The position numbers were made by a program, and so were the translations under genes. Shown piece after piece: positions 56,717 through 64,000 of a stretch of DNA of 64,000 nt (position 1 is the first letter of the stretch; the number at the start of each line of letters is the position of its first letter). The notes under the pieces were generated by a model. It made no database searches. It had not been told where the DNA came from and saw nothing but the letters and a program-made list of their open reading frames with translations. Source of the stretch: Comamonas sp. B21-038 (GTDB taxonomy: Bacteria; Pseudomonadota; Gammaproteobacteria; Burkholderiales; Burkholderiaceae_C); NCBI RefSeq assembly GCF_022387135.1, contig NZ_CP092462.1, positions 1,922,001 to 1,986,000 of the forward strand, given 5' to 3'.

Positions 56717-57274
56717 TCAGGACTTCTGGCGCGCCTTCCAGTCCTGCACCGCCTTCAAGGTCTGCTGCACGTGTTCCAGCGGATCGCTGCCCTCATGCGC
56801 ATAGATCACCTTGCCGTCCGGAGCGATCACATAGGAAATGCGCGATGCTGTTCCGGGCCGTGCGGCCGAGCCCGCGTCATAGGCCTTGATGGCCTTGGCA
56901 TCGGGATCGGACGCAACGCTGAACTGGTCGCGGCAGGCTTCGCTGGAGAAGCGCTGCATCGTCGCGATGTCATCGTGCGAGATGCCGACGACCTGGGCAC
57001 CGGATGCCGCAAAAGCAGGCGTGGCTTCGGCAAACGCATGCGCCTCGATGGTGCAGCCCTGGCTGAAGGCCTTGGGGAAGAAGTACAGGACCACGGGGCC
57101 GCGCTTCAAGGCGTCGGCCATGTCAAAACGCTGCACCTTGCCGGCCAATGCCGACTGGGTGCTGAAGAGCGGCGCCTGGGCGCCAACAGCCAGCGCCGCA
57201 TGGCTGGGCAGGCTGACCAAGGCCGCACAGCCCATGACTACCGAGGCCAGCGCCCCCACGAATTTTGGTTTCAT
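56717..57274 (-). CDS. secreted peroxiredoxin (AhpC/TSA-Bcp type)
   Basis: 185 residues from the ATG at 57274. MKPKFVGALASVVMGCAALV followed by SLPSHA is a signal peptide, so it acts in the periplasm. APLFSTQSALAGKVQRF starts the thioredoxin fold; YFFPKAFSQGCTIEAHAF contains the peroxidatic Cys in Bcp's PGCTxEA place. The second Cys four residues on, present in many Bcp proteins, is replaced by Ala. Reduces peroxides with an unknown donor. Confidence 0.85.
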   Translation of the reverse strand: MKPKFVGALASVVMGCAALVSLPSHAALAVGAQAPLFSTQSALAGKVQRFDMADALKRGPVVLYFFPKAFSQGCTIEAHAFAEATPAFAASGAQVVGISHDDIATMQRFSSEACRDQFSVASDPDAKAIKAYDAGSAARPGTASRISYVIAPDGKVIYAHEGSDPLEHVQQTLKAVQDWKARQKS

Positions 57275-57514
57275 AGTCGATCCTTCTGTTGTCACTGTTG
57301 TCATCTGCATACGCCCAAGGCGGGGCTGTCAGCCGCTTGTCATGTTTTGCATGCTGCAACCTGCCTGCGCAACATCGCCCAACACCACAGCCCCTAGAAT
57401 ATGCCACCTGGCGTGATGGCATGCATCATCACCCCTTTGACCGTTTATGCAACTACCTCCTTGGCCGCCTCTGCGAAAGCCATGCGAAGGTGTCACTCTC
57501 AAGGAGACAACACA

Positions 57515-58500
57515 ATGATGAAACAGATTCTGCAATGCGCCGCTGTGGCCCTTACGGTGGGTGCAGCATCGGGTGCCATGGCCCAGGGCCCGGGGCAGAC
57601 TACCCCGGCAGCAAGCCCGTCCGCATGGTCGTGCCCTTTCCGCCAGGCGGCGGCACCGATATCCTCGCGCGCATCATTGCCCAAAAGCTCAGCGAGCAGA
57701 ACCACTGGACCGTGGTGGCTGACAACCGTGCGGGCGCCGGCGGCACCATCGGTATCAGCGAAGTGGCCAAGGCCCAGCCCAGCGGCTATGACATCGTCAT
57801 GGGCCAGAAGGACAATGTGGTGCTGGGCTACTACCTGTACAAGGGCCTGCCCTGGAACCCCGGCAAGGACCTGACGCCCATTGCCCATGTGGCCTATTCG
57901 CCGGTGATCATCGCCACGTCGGAAAACAGCAAATTCAAGACCTTGAACGATGTGATCGCAGCAGCCAAGGCCGATCCCGGCAAGATCACCTACGGCTCTC
58001 CCGGCAATGGCACGAGCATCCACATCGCCGGCGTGCTGTTTGAGAAGGCGGCCGGCGTCAAGCTGACCCATGTGCCTTACAAGGGCTCCAACCCCGCGCT
58101 GCTCGACACCTTGTCCGGCAATGTCGACCTGCTGGTCTCTTCGGTGCCCTCGGCCATCGGTCAGATCAAGGCTGGCAAGCTGCGTCCGCTGGCCGTCACC
58201 TCGGCCAAGCGCAGCACGTCGCTGCCGGATGTGCCCACCGTCGCGGAGCTGGGCATGAAAGGCTTTGATGTGAGCACCTGGTATGGCCTGTTTGGCCCCA
58301 AGAACCTGCCCGCCCCCATCGTCAGCAAGCTCAACACCGAGGTGAACAAGCTGCTGGGCCAGAAGGAAGTGCAGGATTCCATCCTGGCCCAGGGCGCCGA
58401 GCCGCAAGCCATGTCGGTGTCTGACTTTGACAAGTTCTTCCACAAGGACTTCCAGGATGCCAAGGCCATCGTCGAAGCCTCCGGCGCGACCATCCAGTAA
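57515..58500 (+). pseudogene. Bug/TctC-family solute receptor with a frameshift
   Basis: The signal peptide (from the ATG at 57515, after AAGGAG at 57501) reads MMKQILQCAAVALTVGAASG then AMAQ, but the mature protein (DYPGSKPVRMVVPFPPGGGT onward, to 58500) is in another frame. The break lies in the G/C run near 57585-57600; one added G would restore it. The mature part has every Bug feature: PGGGTDILARIIAQKLSE, NRAGAGGTIG, YGSPGNGTSIHIAG and VPYKGSNPALLD. It binds small carboxylates in the periplasm if intact. A true mutation or a sequencing slip are both possible. Confidence 0.82.
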
Positions 58501-58522
58501 TCCGAAGGCTTCGGCGCGACAA

Positions 58523-58547
58523 GGGCACCTTGCAGGTGCCCTTTTTT
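58523..58547 (+). terminator. rho-independent terminator after the Bug receptor
   Basis: GGGCACCT, loop TGC, AGGTGCCC (58523-58541), then six T. Confidence 0.92.
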
Positions 58548-58583
58548 GTGGCCACGCCCAGTGGCCCACGGCGCTGCAGGCGC

Positions 58584-59348
58584 TCAGGCGCCGTCGCCCT
58601 GGAATGCCCCGCGCCGCAGGGTCACCACCAGCGTGTCGCGGTGGCCGGCGGCCTCGCCCAGGGGCTGGATCGGCGTGCTCTCATGGATCATGCGGGCATC
58701 ATCGAGCAGCATCAGCGACCAGGGCTCCGTCAACGTAAAGCGCAGGCCTTGCGGGCCCTGCGCATCAAACACCCGGGTCTCCCCGCCTTTGATGCCTTCG
58801 CGTGCCACCAGAAACACCGCCACCAGGTCCACGCCATCGCGGTGCGCGCCTTCGGGGGTGGGCCGGCCAATGCCTTCGGCGGTGTCGATGCGGAACTGGT
58901 GGGCCTCGGTGTACCAACGCGCATGTTCAGCGCTGGGAAACAGCGCCTGCGCCGTGTGCCCCAGCGCCCGCATGATCTGGCTCCATGCCGGCAGCGCCTG
59001 CGTGGTGTCCGTCACCGGTTCAAACCAGCGCTGCATGCCGCCATGCAAGGCGTTGTATTCCACCGGCTGCCAGTGGGCACGGTGGGCCACCGCCTGCACC
59101 TGGTCATCCTGCACCACATAGCAGGAATGGCGGCGCTTGCGGTACCGGCCGCCATCCTTGAGGTACGCATCGTCGGGCATCGCCTCCCAGTGGCCGCTGA
59201 GCGCCGCCAGCTCCTCTGGCTGGCAGGCGGCCCACTGTGCAACCGCTGCGGGGCTCAGCACCGCATAACCATAGGCGCGCAAGGTGCCGTCTACTGTGTC
59301 GGCATCGCAATAGGGAGGGGGAAAGGACTGCATGTAAAACTCCGTCAA
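58584..59348 (-). CDS. 2OG-Fe(II) dioxygenase family protein
   Basis: A 254-residue protein of the bacterial 2OG-Fe dioxygenase family. The iron ligands fit His and Asp in PEGAHRDGVDLVAVFLV and a distal His in DDARMIHESTPI; the Arg in GHRDTLVVTLRRG should bind 2-oxoglutarate. Members hydroxylate free amino acids (for example isoleucine dioxygenase); the substrate here is unknown. Confidence 0.85.
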   Translation of the reverse strand: MTEFYMQSFPPPYCDADTVDGTLRAYGYAVLSPAAVAQWAACQPEELAALSGHWEAMPDDAYLKDGGRYRKRRHSCYVVQDDQVQAVAHRAHWQPVEYNALHGGMQRWFEPVTDTTQALPAWSQIMRALGHTAQALFPSAEHARWYTEAHQFRIDTAEGIGRPTPEGAHRDGVDLVAVFLVAREGIKGGETRVFDAQGPQGLRFTLTEPWSLMLLDDARMIHESTPIQPLGEAAGHRDTLVVTLRRGAFQGDGA

Positions 59349-59489
59349 GCGGGCGAGCTTACGGCGGTCTCAAAAGCATTGCGTGCTACACAACTTTGGG
59401 CAGCGCCGCAGCACTGCCCGCTGGTATGCCGTGGCACGCGCATGGGGCCCGGTTCGCGCCATCCCTGTCGCCGGGCGGCGCGCGCGGTC

Positions 59490-59927
59490 TTACTGGCGCA
59501 CGACCAGCACCGGGATCAGGCTGTCGCTCAGCACCCGCTGGGTCACGCTGCCCAGCACCAGCTTTTCCAGGCCCTTGCGGCCATGCGACCCCATGACGAT
59601 CAGGTCGGCACCGGTGGTTTTGACGGCTTCCATCACACCGTCGTGTACGGAGTGGCCTTCACCCATCACGGTGTCGACGGGGATACCCGCTTGCTCCATC
59701 GCGGATTTGACGGCGTCGAGCGCGGTGTGCGCATCGGCCGTGGCGGCCGACAGGTACTGCGCCTGGCCATAGGCAAAATCGGCGCCCACGCCGGTAAAGG
59801 GATAAGGATCGATCACATAGACCGCCGTGACCTGGCTGCCAAAGGCCTTGGCAAGACCGGCGGCCTTGTTGACTGCGAGCATGGAGGTGGCAGACCCATC
59901 GACCGGCACCAGAATATGTTTGAACAT
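59490..59927 (-). CDS. universal stress protein (UspA family)
   Basis: 145 residues from the ATG at 59927, preceded by AAGGAG. FKHILVPVDGSATSMLAVNK is the typical start; MGSHGRKGLEKLVLGSVTQR has the G-2x-G-9x-G(S/T) ATP-binding motif. Cytoplasmic dimer that responds to stress. Single domain, ordinary for the host. Confidence 0.92.
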   Translation of the reverse strand: MFKHILVPVDGSATSMLAVNKAAGLAKAFGSQVTAVYVIDPYPFTGVGADFAYGQAQYLSAATADAHTALDAVKSAMEQAGIPVDTVMGEGHSVHDGVMEAVKTTGADLIVMGSHGRKGLEKLVLGSVTQRVLSDSLIPVLVVRQ

Positions 59928-60124
59928 AGTGTCACTCCTTTTAGTTGTTCCATGCATAACTTACTCTAAAACGCATGCCCCGGCAAACGGACGCGCACCG
60001 GTTGCGCGGCAGCGCCCTGCGGTGGTTGCGCAGGGTTTGCGCTGCATCAAAGGGTGGCTGGGCCCGCTGCCTGCGCCGCATAATGTCTGCTCCGCCCTGC
60101 TGGGCACCTACGCCTCTTGAAACC

Positions 60125-61087
60125 ATGACAACACCGCTGCGCTCTCTTGGTCGATCCCCTCTGCAGGTCTCTTCTCTGTGCCTGGGTGGCAATGTATTTG
60201 GCTGGACGGCCGACGAGGCCACCAGTTTCAGGCTGCTGGACGCCTGGCTGGATGCCGGCATGAACTTTGTCGATACCGCTGACGTGTACTCGCGCTGGGC
60301 GCCAGGCCACAGCGGTGGCGAGTCCGAACGCGTGCTGGGCAAATGGCTGCGCAGCTCGGGCAAACGCGCGCAAGTGGTGCTGGCGACCAAGGTCGGCAAG
60401 GACATGGGCGATGGCAAGGTCGGCCTGCGCCCGGAGTACATTCGCCAGGCGGTCGATGCCTCACTGCAGCGCCTGCAGACCGACTACATCGACCTTTACC
60501 AATCGCATGACGACGACACGCAGGTGCCGCTGGCCGATGTGATGGGCACCTTTGGCGAGCTGATCGCCGAGGGCAAGGTGCGGGCGGTAGGTGCCAGCAA
60601 CTACAGCGCTGCACGGCTGGCAGAGGCGCTGCAGACCAGCGAACAGCATGGTCTGGCCCGCTATGAGAGTCTGCAGCCGCTCTACAACCTCTACGACCGT
60701 GCCGTGTTTGAGAAAGAGCTGCAGCCGCTGTGCGTTGCGCATGGCGTAGGCGTCATCAATTTCTACAGCCTGGCCGCCGGCTTTTTGACCGGCAAATACC
60801 GCAAGGCCGAAGATGCCAGCAAAAGCCCGCGCGGCGCCAAGACCACCCAGCTCTACCTCAACGACCGGGGTCTGCGCATTCTGGCTGCGCTGGAACAGGT
60901 CAGCGCCCGTGTCGCTGCACCGATGGGCGAAGTGGCTGTGGCCTGGGTCATGCGCCAGCCGGCCATTGCATCGCCGATTGCCAGTGCCAGCAACCTGGAG
61001 CAGCTGCAGTCGCTGATCCGCGCCAGCCAGTTGCAGCTGGATGCCGATGCCATGGCCACGCTCAACGCCGCCAGCGCCGAGGCTTGA
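60125..61087 (+). CDS. aldo/keto reductase
   Basis: 320 residues from the ATG at 60125. The tetrad fits Asp50 and Tyr55 (NFVDTADVY), Lys in LATKVG and His in YQSHDDDTQ. The rest is a TIM barrel with GASNYSAARL and SLAAGFLTGKY of the NADPH-dependent group. Substrate unknown. It is divergent from the universal stress gene. Confidence 0.92.
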   Translation: MTTPLRSLGRSPLQVSSLCLGGNVFGWTADEATSFRLLDAWLDAGMNFVDTADVYSRWAPGHSGGESERVLGKWLRSSGKRAQVVLATKVGKDMGDGKVGLRPEYIRQAVDASLQRLQTDYIDLYQSHDDDTQVPLADVMGTFGELIAEGKVRAVGASNYSAARLAEALQTSEQHGLARYESLQPLYNLYDRAVFEKELQPLCVAHGVGVINFYSLAAGFLTGKYRKAEDASKSPRGAKTTQLYLNDRGLRILAALEQVSARVAAPMGEVAVAWVMRQPAIASPIASASNLEQLQSLIRASQLQLDADAMATLNAASAEA

Positions 61088-61106
61088 AGCCCCTGGGCTA
61101 GACAGG

Positions 61107-61880
61107 CTAGGCCAGCAGAGCCGGCAAAATCTGCGCCGAAGGCAGGCGCCAGCACTGGTCAGCCACGCTGTCCAGTTCGGTGGGCTCGGGGTTGATGACC
61201 ACCACATGGGCGCCACCGCGGGCCGCAATATGGGCCAGGCCAGCCGCAGGGTACACATGGCCAGAGGTGCCAATCACCAGCATCAGGTCACAGCCCTTGG
61301 CCGCATCTTGCGCCTGCTGCAGCTCGGCCTGTGGCAGAGCTTCGCCAAACCAGACGACACCCGGGCGCAGGTAGTTGCCACAACCAGGGCACTGCGGCGG
61401 CGCATCGCCTTCGGTGAAACGGGCATCGCAACAGGCCTTGGGCGGCAGCAGCCAGCGGTTGTCCATCAGGTTGCCGTGCAGGCACAGCACCGGCCTGCTG
61501 CCGGCACGTTGGTGCAGGCCATCCACATTCTGTGTGACCAGGGTCATCCGATCAGGATGGCGCGCCTGCCATTGCGCCAGCGCCATATGGCCGGCATTGG
61601 GCATCACCCGGCCGATGAGATCACGGCGGTACTGGTACCAGTCCCAGACCCGCTGCGGATGGGCCAGAAAACCCGCCTCGCTGGCCATCTCCTCCGGTCT
61701 GAACTGGGCCCAGTAGCCCGTCTGCGCATCCCGAAACGTGGGAACACCCGACTCGGCACTGGCCCCCGCGCCCGTCAGCACCAGCACATGCCGCGCGTTT
61801 TGCAAGCGCTGTCGCAGGCTGGCAATTTCTGTATCAGCAATAGGCGGGCCTGCGGGCGCATGCAAAGAGTCAAAAGTCAT
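61107..61880 (-). CDS. sirtuin (NAD-dependent protein deacylase)
   Basis: 257 residues from the ATG at 61880. GAGASAESGVPTFRD (NAD pocket), TQNVDGLHQRAG, the catalytic His in LHGNL, and Cys pairs CC and CPGC for zinc identify a Sir2-family deacylase. GTSGHVYPAAGLA and VVINPEPTELD are the remaining NAD contacts. The longer frame upstream is the VOC gene's opposite strand. Confidence 0.92.
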   Translation of the reverse strand: MTFDSLHAPAGPPIADTEIASLRQRLQNARHVLVLTGAGASAESGVPTFRDAQTGYWAQFRPEEMASEAGFLAHPQRVWDWYQYRRDLIGRVMPNAGHMALAQWQARHPDRMTLVTQNVDGLHQRAGSRPVLCLHGNLMDNRWLLPPKACCDARFTEGDAPPQCPGCGNYLRPGVVWFGEALPQAELQQAQDAAKGCDLMLVIGTSGHVYPAAGLAHIAARGGAHVVVINPEPTELDSVADQCWRLPSAQILPALLA

Positions 61881-62063
61881 ATATGCCAAGTCAAACACGG
61901 AGTGCCCAGCATACGGCAAGCCGCAAGCACTGCCGCCGCACTGCGGCTTGGTGTTGGATGCCACCGCAATGCGACTTACATTCTGAAACGGCCGCTGCCA
62001 TTTGGTGATGGACAGATGCCCGCGCCAGCGCCCAGAATGGCTGACCATAACAAGGAGACACAG

Positions 62064-62522
62064 ATGCAATTCATCCCCTATCTGAACTTCGATGGCCATT
62101 GTGCCGAGGCCATGGCTTTCTACGCCCAGCTGTTTGGCGGCCAGATCATGCACCAGATGCGCTTTAGCGACATGCCACCCAGCGAAGGCATGCCGCCGCT
62201 TCCGCCTGAAGCGCAATCCCGGCTGATGCACGCGCATCTGCAGGTGGGCAGCCAGGCCATCATGGCCTCGGACACGATGCCTGCAGTGCCAGGCGGCGGT
62301 CCCGAGACCTGTGGTGGCGGCTATGTCAAACCCCAGGGCATGTGGGTGTCCATCGGTGTGGACTCCGCAGCCGATGGCCAGCGCATCTTCAACGGCCTGG
62401 CGGACGGTGGCCAGGTCGCGATGCCCTTCTCCGCCACCTTCTGGTCACCGGGCTTTGGCATGGTGACCGACCGTTTTGGCACGCCGTGGATGGTGAACGT
62501 CCAAACGCAGCCCGCTGCCTGA
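62064..62522 (+). CDS. VOC-family protein (PhnB/3-demethylubiquinone-like)
   Basis: 152 residues with AAGGAG at 62052-62057. IPYLNFDGHCAEAMAFYAQL, then FGGQIMHQMRF, and the end FWSPGFGMVTDRFGTPWMVN show the PhnB-like type of vicinal oxygen chelate fold. Substrate unknown. It starts a row of small genes on +. Confidence 0.88.
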   Translation: MQFIPYLNFDGHCAEAMAFYAQLFGGQIMHQMRFSDMPPSEGMPPLPPEAQSRLMHAHLQVGSQAIMASDTMPAVPGGGPETCGGGYVKPQGMWVSIGVDSAADGQRIFNGLADGGQVAMPFSATFWSPGFGMVTDRFGTPWMVNVQTQPAA

Positions 62523-62564
62523 TCCCGCTGTCTGAGGCCCAACCACCGAACCGAGCCACCCACC

Positions 62565-63032
62565 ATGTCTGTACAGCCCCATCTCCATGATCTGGTACTC
62601 AGCCGCCAGATCAACGCGCCCGCCGCCACCCTCTACCGCTGCTGGACCGAGCCTGCACTGCTTAGCCAATGGTTTGTGCCCAGGCCCTGGACGATTGCCA
62701 GCGCCGACATCGATGTGCGCGTCGGCGGCGGCAGCCAGATCGTCATGTGCGACCCGCAAGGCAACGAGTACCCCAATGCCGGCGTGTACCTGGAGGTGGT
62801 GCCGGACCGCAGGCTGGTCTTTACCGATGCCTACACCGCTGGCTGGGTACCCAGTACCAAACCGTTCATGACGGCCATCATCGAGTTTGAGCCCGATGGC
62901 GGCCAGACCCGCTACACCGCTACCGTGCGGCACTGGAGCGAAGAGACCCGCAAGCAGCATGAGGCCATGGGCTTTCACACCGGTTGGGGCTTGGCCACTG
63001 ACCAGTTGGTGGCCCTGGCTGCCACGCTGTAG
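62565..63032 (+). CDS. SRPBCC/AHSA1-domain protein
   Basis: 155 residues. LVLSRQINAPAATLYRCWTE, PALLSQWFVPRPWT and the last GWGLATDQLVALAA are the START-like hydrophobic-pocket fold of the AHSA1 family. It follows a VOC gene, a common pairing. Ligand unknown. Confidence 0.88.
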   Translation: MSVQPHLHDLVLSRQINAPAATLYRCWTEPALLSQWFVPRPWTIASADIDVRVGGGSQIVMCDPQGNEYPNAGVYLEVVPDRRLVFTDAYTAGWVPSTKPFMTAIIEFEPDGGQTRYTATVRHWSEETRKQHEAMGFHTGWGLATDQLVALAATL

Positions 63033-63105
63033 CCAAGGCGTGGCCGCTGCCGTTGCCATGTAGCGGCTATGCATCACAGCGCCGTTGGGCGCCAAGGAGA
63101 CCCCC

Positions 63106-63468
63106 ATGCCCTATGTCGATGGATTTGTAGTGCCGGTGCCCCGCGCCAAGCTGGATGCCTACCGTGCCATGGCCGAGGCAGCCGGCAAAGTCTGGATGGA
63201 ACATGGCGCACTGCAGTACTGGGAATGTGTGGGCGACGATGTGCCCGATGGCGAAGTCACCTCGTTCCCGATGGCCGTCAAGCTGCAGCCTGATGAGGTC
63301 GCCTGCTTTTCCTGGATCGTCTACACCTCACGCGCCGAGCGCGACCGCATCAATGCCGCGGTGATGGCCGACCCGCGTCTGGCCGACATGCAACCTGCGA
63401 ACATGCCGTTCGATGCCAAGCGCATGATTTTTGGCGGCTTTACACCGGTCGTGCAACTGGGAACCTGA
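63106..63468 (+). CDS. DUF1428-family protein
   Basis: 120 residues from the ATG at 63106. MPYVDGFVVPVPRAKLDAYR, WMEHGALQYWECVGDDVPDG and MPFDAKRMIFGGFTPVV are the conserved stretches of DUF1428, a small dimeric ferredoxin-like fold. Often beside SRPBCC and VOC genes. Function unknown. Confidence 0.9.
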   Translation: MPYVDGFVVPVPRAKLDAYRAMAEAAGKVWMEHGALQYWECVGDDVPDGEVTSFPMAVKLQPDEVACFSWIVYTSRAERDRINAAVMADPRLADMQPANMPFDAKRMIFGGFTPVVQLGT

Positions 63469-63508
63469 TAGCCCCGGCCCCGGCCCGGCCAAGCCAGGCT
63501 GAGCGCCG

Positions 63509-64000
63509 TCAGCCCAAAACCCCGGCCATCTCGGCCCGCACCAGCAGCCCTTTCAAGACCTCGCTCTTGCGCAGCTGCAGCTGGCCCTCATAGCCCTGCA
63601 CAATCTGCTGCGCAATCGCCAGGCCCAGGCCCGTGCCTGCGACCGTTTCGTCAAAGCGCTTGCCCCGCGCACCGGCCGCCTGCATCTGTGCGCCCGTCAT
63701 GCCCGGACCATCGTCCTCTACCTGCAGCACCAGGCCCTGGGTGGCGCTGCCCTGCACCGTCAGCCGCACCTGGGAGGCAGCCCACTTGCCGGCGTTGTCC
63801 AGCAGGTTGCCCAGCAACTCTTCCAGATCGGCGCGCTCACCCCGCCACCACAAGGCGTTGTCCGCTTCCACCAGCTGCCAGTCCAGGCCGCTGGCCTGGT
63901 GCAGCTGGCGCAGCATCGCCAGCATCTGCCGCGCGCAGGCCAGCACGTCGATCGGCAAGCCCGCGCTTGCGCCATGTACCAAGGTCGCATCGCTGAAGGT
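63509..64000 (-). CDS. sensor histidine kinase, C-terminal part
   Basis: The frame is open to the right edge, so only about 160 C-terminal residues are seen. ELLGNLLDNAGKWA (N box), VEDDGPGM (G1) and GTGLGLAIAQQIV (G2) form the ATP-binding domain. Sensor and phosphorylated His lie outside. The type (DNAGKWA) is like PhoQ/QseC-group kinases. Confidence 0.88.
   Translation of the reverse strand, partial: TFSDATLVHGASAGLPIDVLACARQMLAMLRQLHQASGLDWQLVEADNALWWRGERADLEELLGNLLDNAGKWAASQVRLTVQGSATQGLVLQVEDDGPGMTGAQMQAAGARGKRFDETVAGTGLGLAIAQQIVQGYEGQLQLRKSEVLKGLLVRAEMAGVLG

Noticed and set aside
1..64000. CRISPR arrays, tRNA or rRNA genes, IS elements
   Set aside because: None seen on reading both strands; no regularly spaced direct repeats of CRISPR type and no transposase gene.

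Overview
The window looks like a chromosome segment of a Comamonadaceae-type betaproteobacterium (Comamonas, Delftia or Acidovorax relative; genus is inference). It is GC-rich, and the host part carries a Bug/TctC-type solute receptor with other genes typical of that family. About 55 kb is a temperate prophage, running off the left edge and ending near the strong terminator at 55354-55389. Ordinary chromosomal genes follow to the right edge.

The prophage has a lambda-like control region (47.1-48.3 kb): a cleavable CI/LexA-type repressor on + and a YdaS/Cro-like gene on -, with two pairs of matching 15-bp operators. The leftward (-) transcript carries replication genes, including an O-like protein with eight iterons inside its gene (probable origin), then nuclease/resolvase and HNH genes. 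It continues into a long late block: terminase, portal, lysis cassette, scaffold, N4-gp56-type capsid, tail and fibre genes, GNAT, gp14-like protein, PAPS-reductase-like protein, a 519-aa virion protein and a 2592-aa polyvalent protein. With no tape measure or tail-tube gene visible, it looks like a podovirus. The rightward (+) early transcript has two structured RNA candidates, an ERF/PD-(D/E)XK recombination pair, a truncated rdgC, a Myb/HNH-like gene and PrtN. No integrase is visible.

An accessory block of about 8 kb (14.3-22.2 kb), mostly on + and less GC-rich, sits inside the late block between the fibre chaperone and the GNAT gene. It holds an IPTL-CTERM-like secreted protein, two paralogous proteins built of RNAP alpha-CTD-like modules, an OLD-like ATPase/TOPRIM gene paired with a D12 adenine methylase, two small genes and an FHA protein. 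A KAP P-loop NTPase (1.1-2.6 kb) sits beyond the virion genes. These look like cargo or defence genes.

The most unusual signals are: (1) a repeated ~17-bp element (GCAGGCTTGGCACGCTA on +) in front of eight late genes, four times 12-13 nt from the start codon; (2) two heavily paired, terminator-ended RNAs on the early transcript, the first starting at the repressor-controlled promoter; (3) the ATPase-TOPRIM/methylase pair; (4) the tandem alpha-CTD-like proteins.

The right flank (55.8-64 kb) is host: MlaE-type permease, secreted peroxiredoxin, frameshifted Bug receptor, 2OG-Fe dioxygenase, universal stress protein, aldo/keto reductase, sirtuin, VOC, SRPBCC and DUF1428 proteins, and a histidine kinase cut by the window edge.
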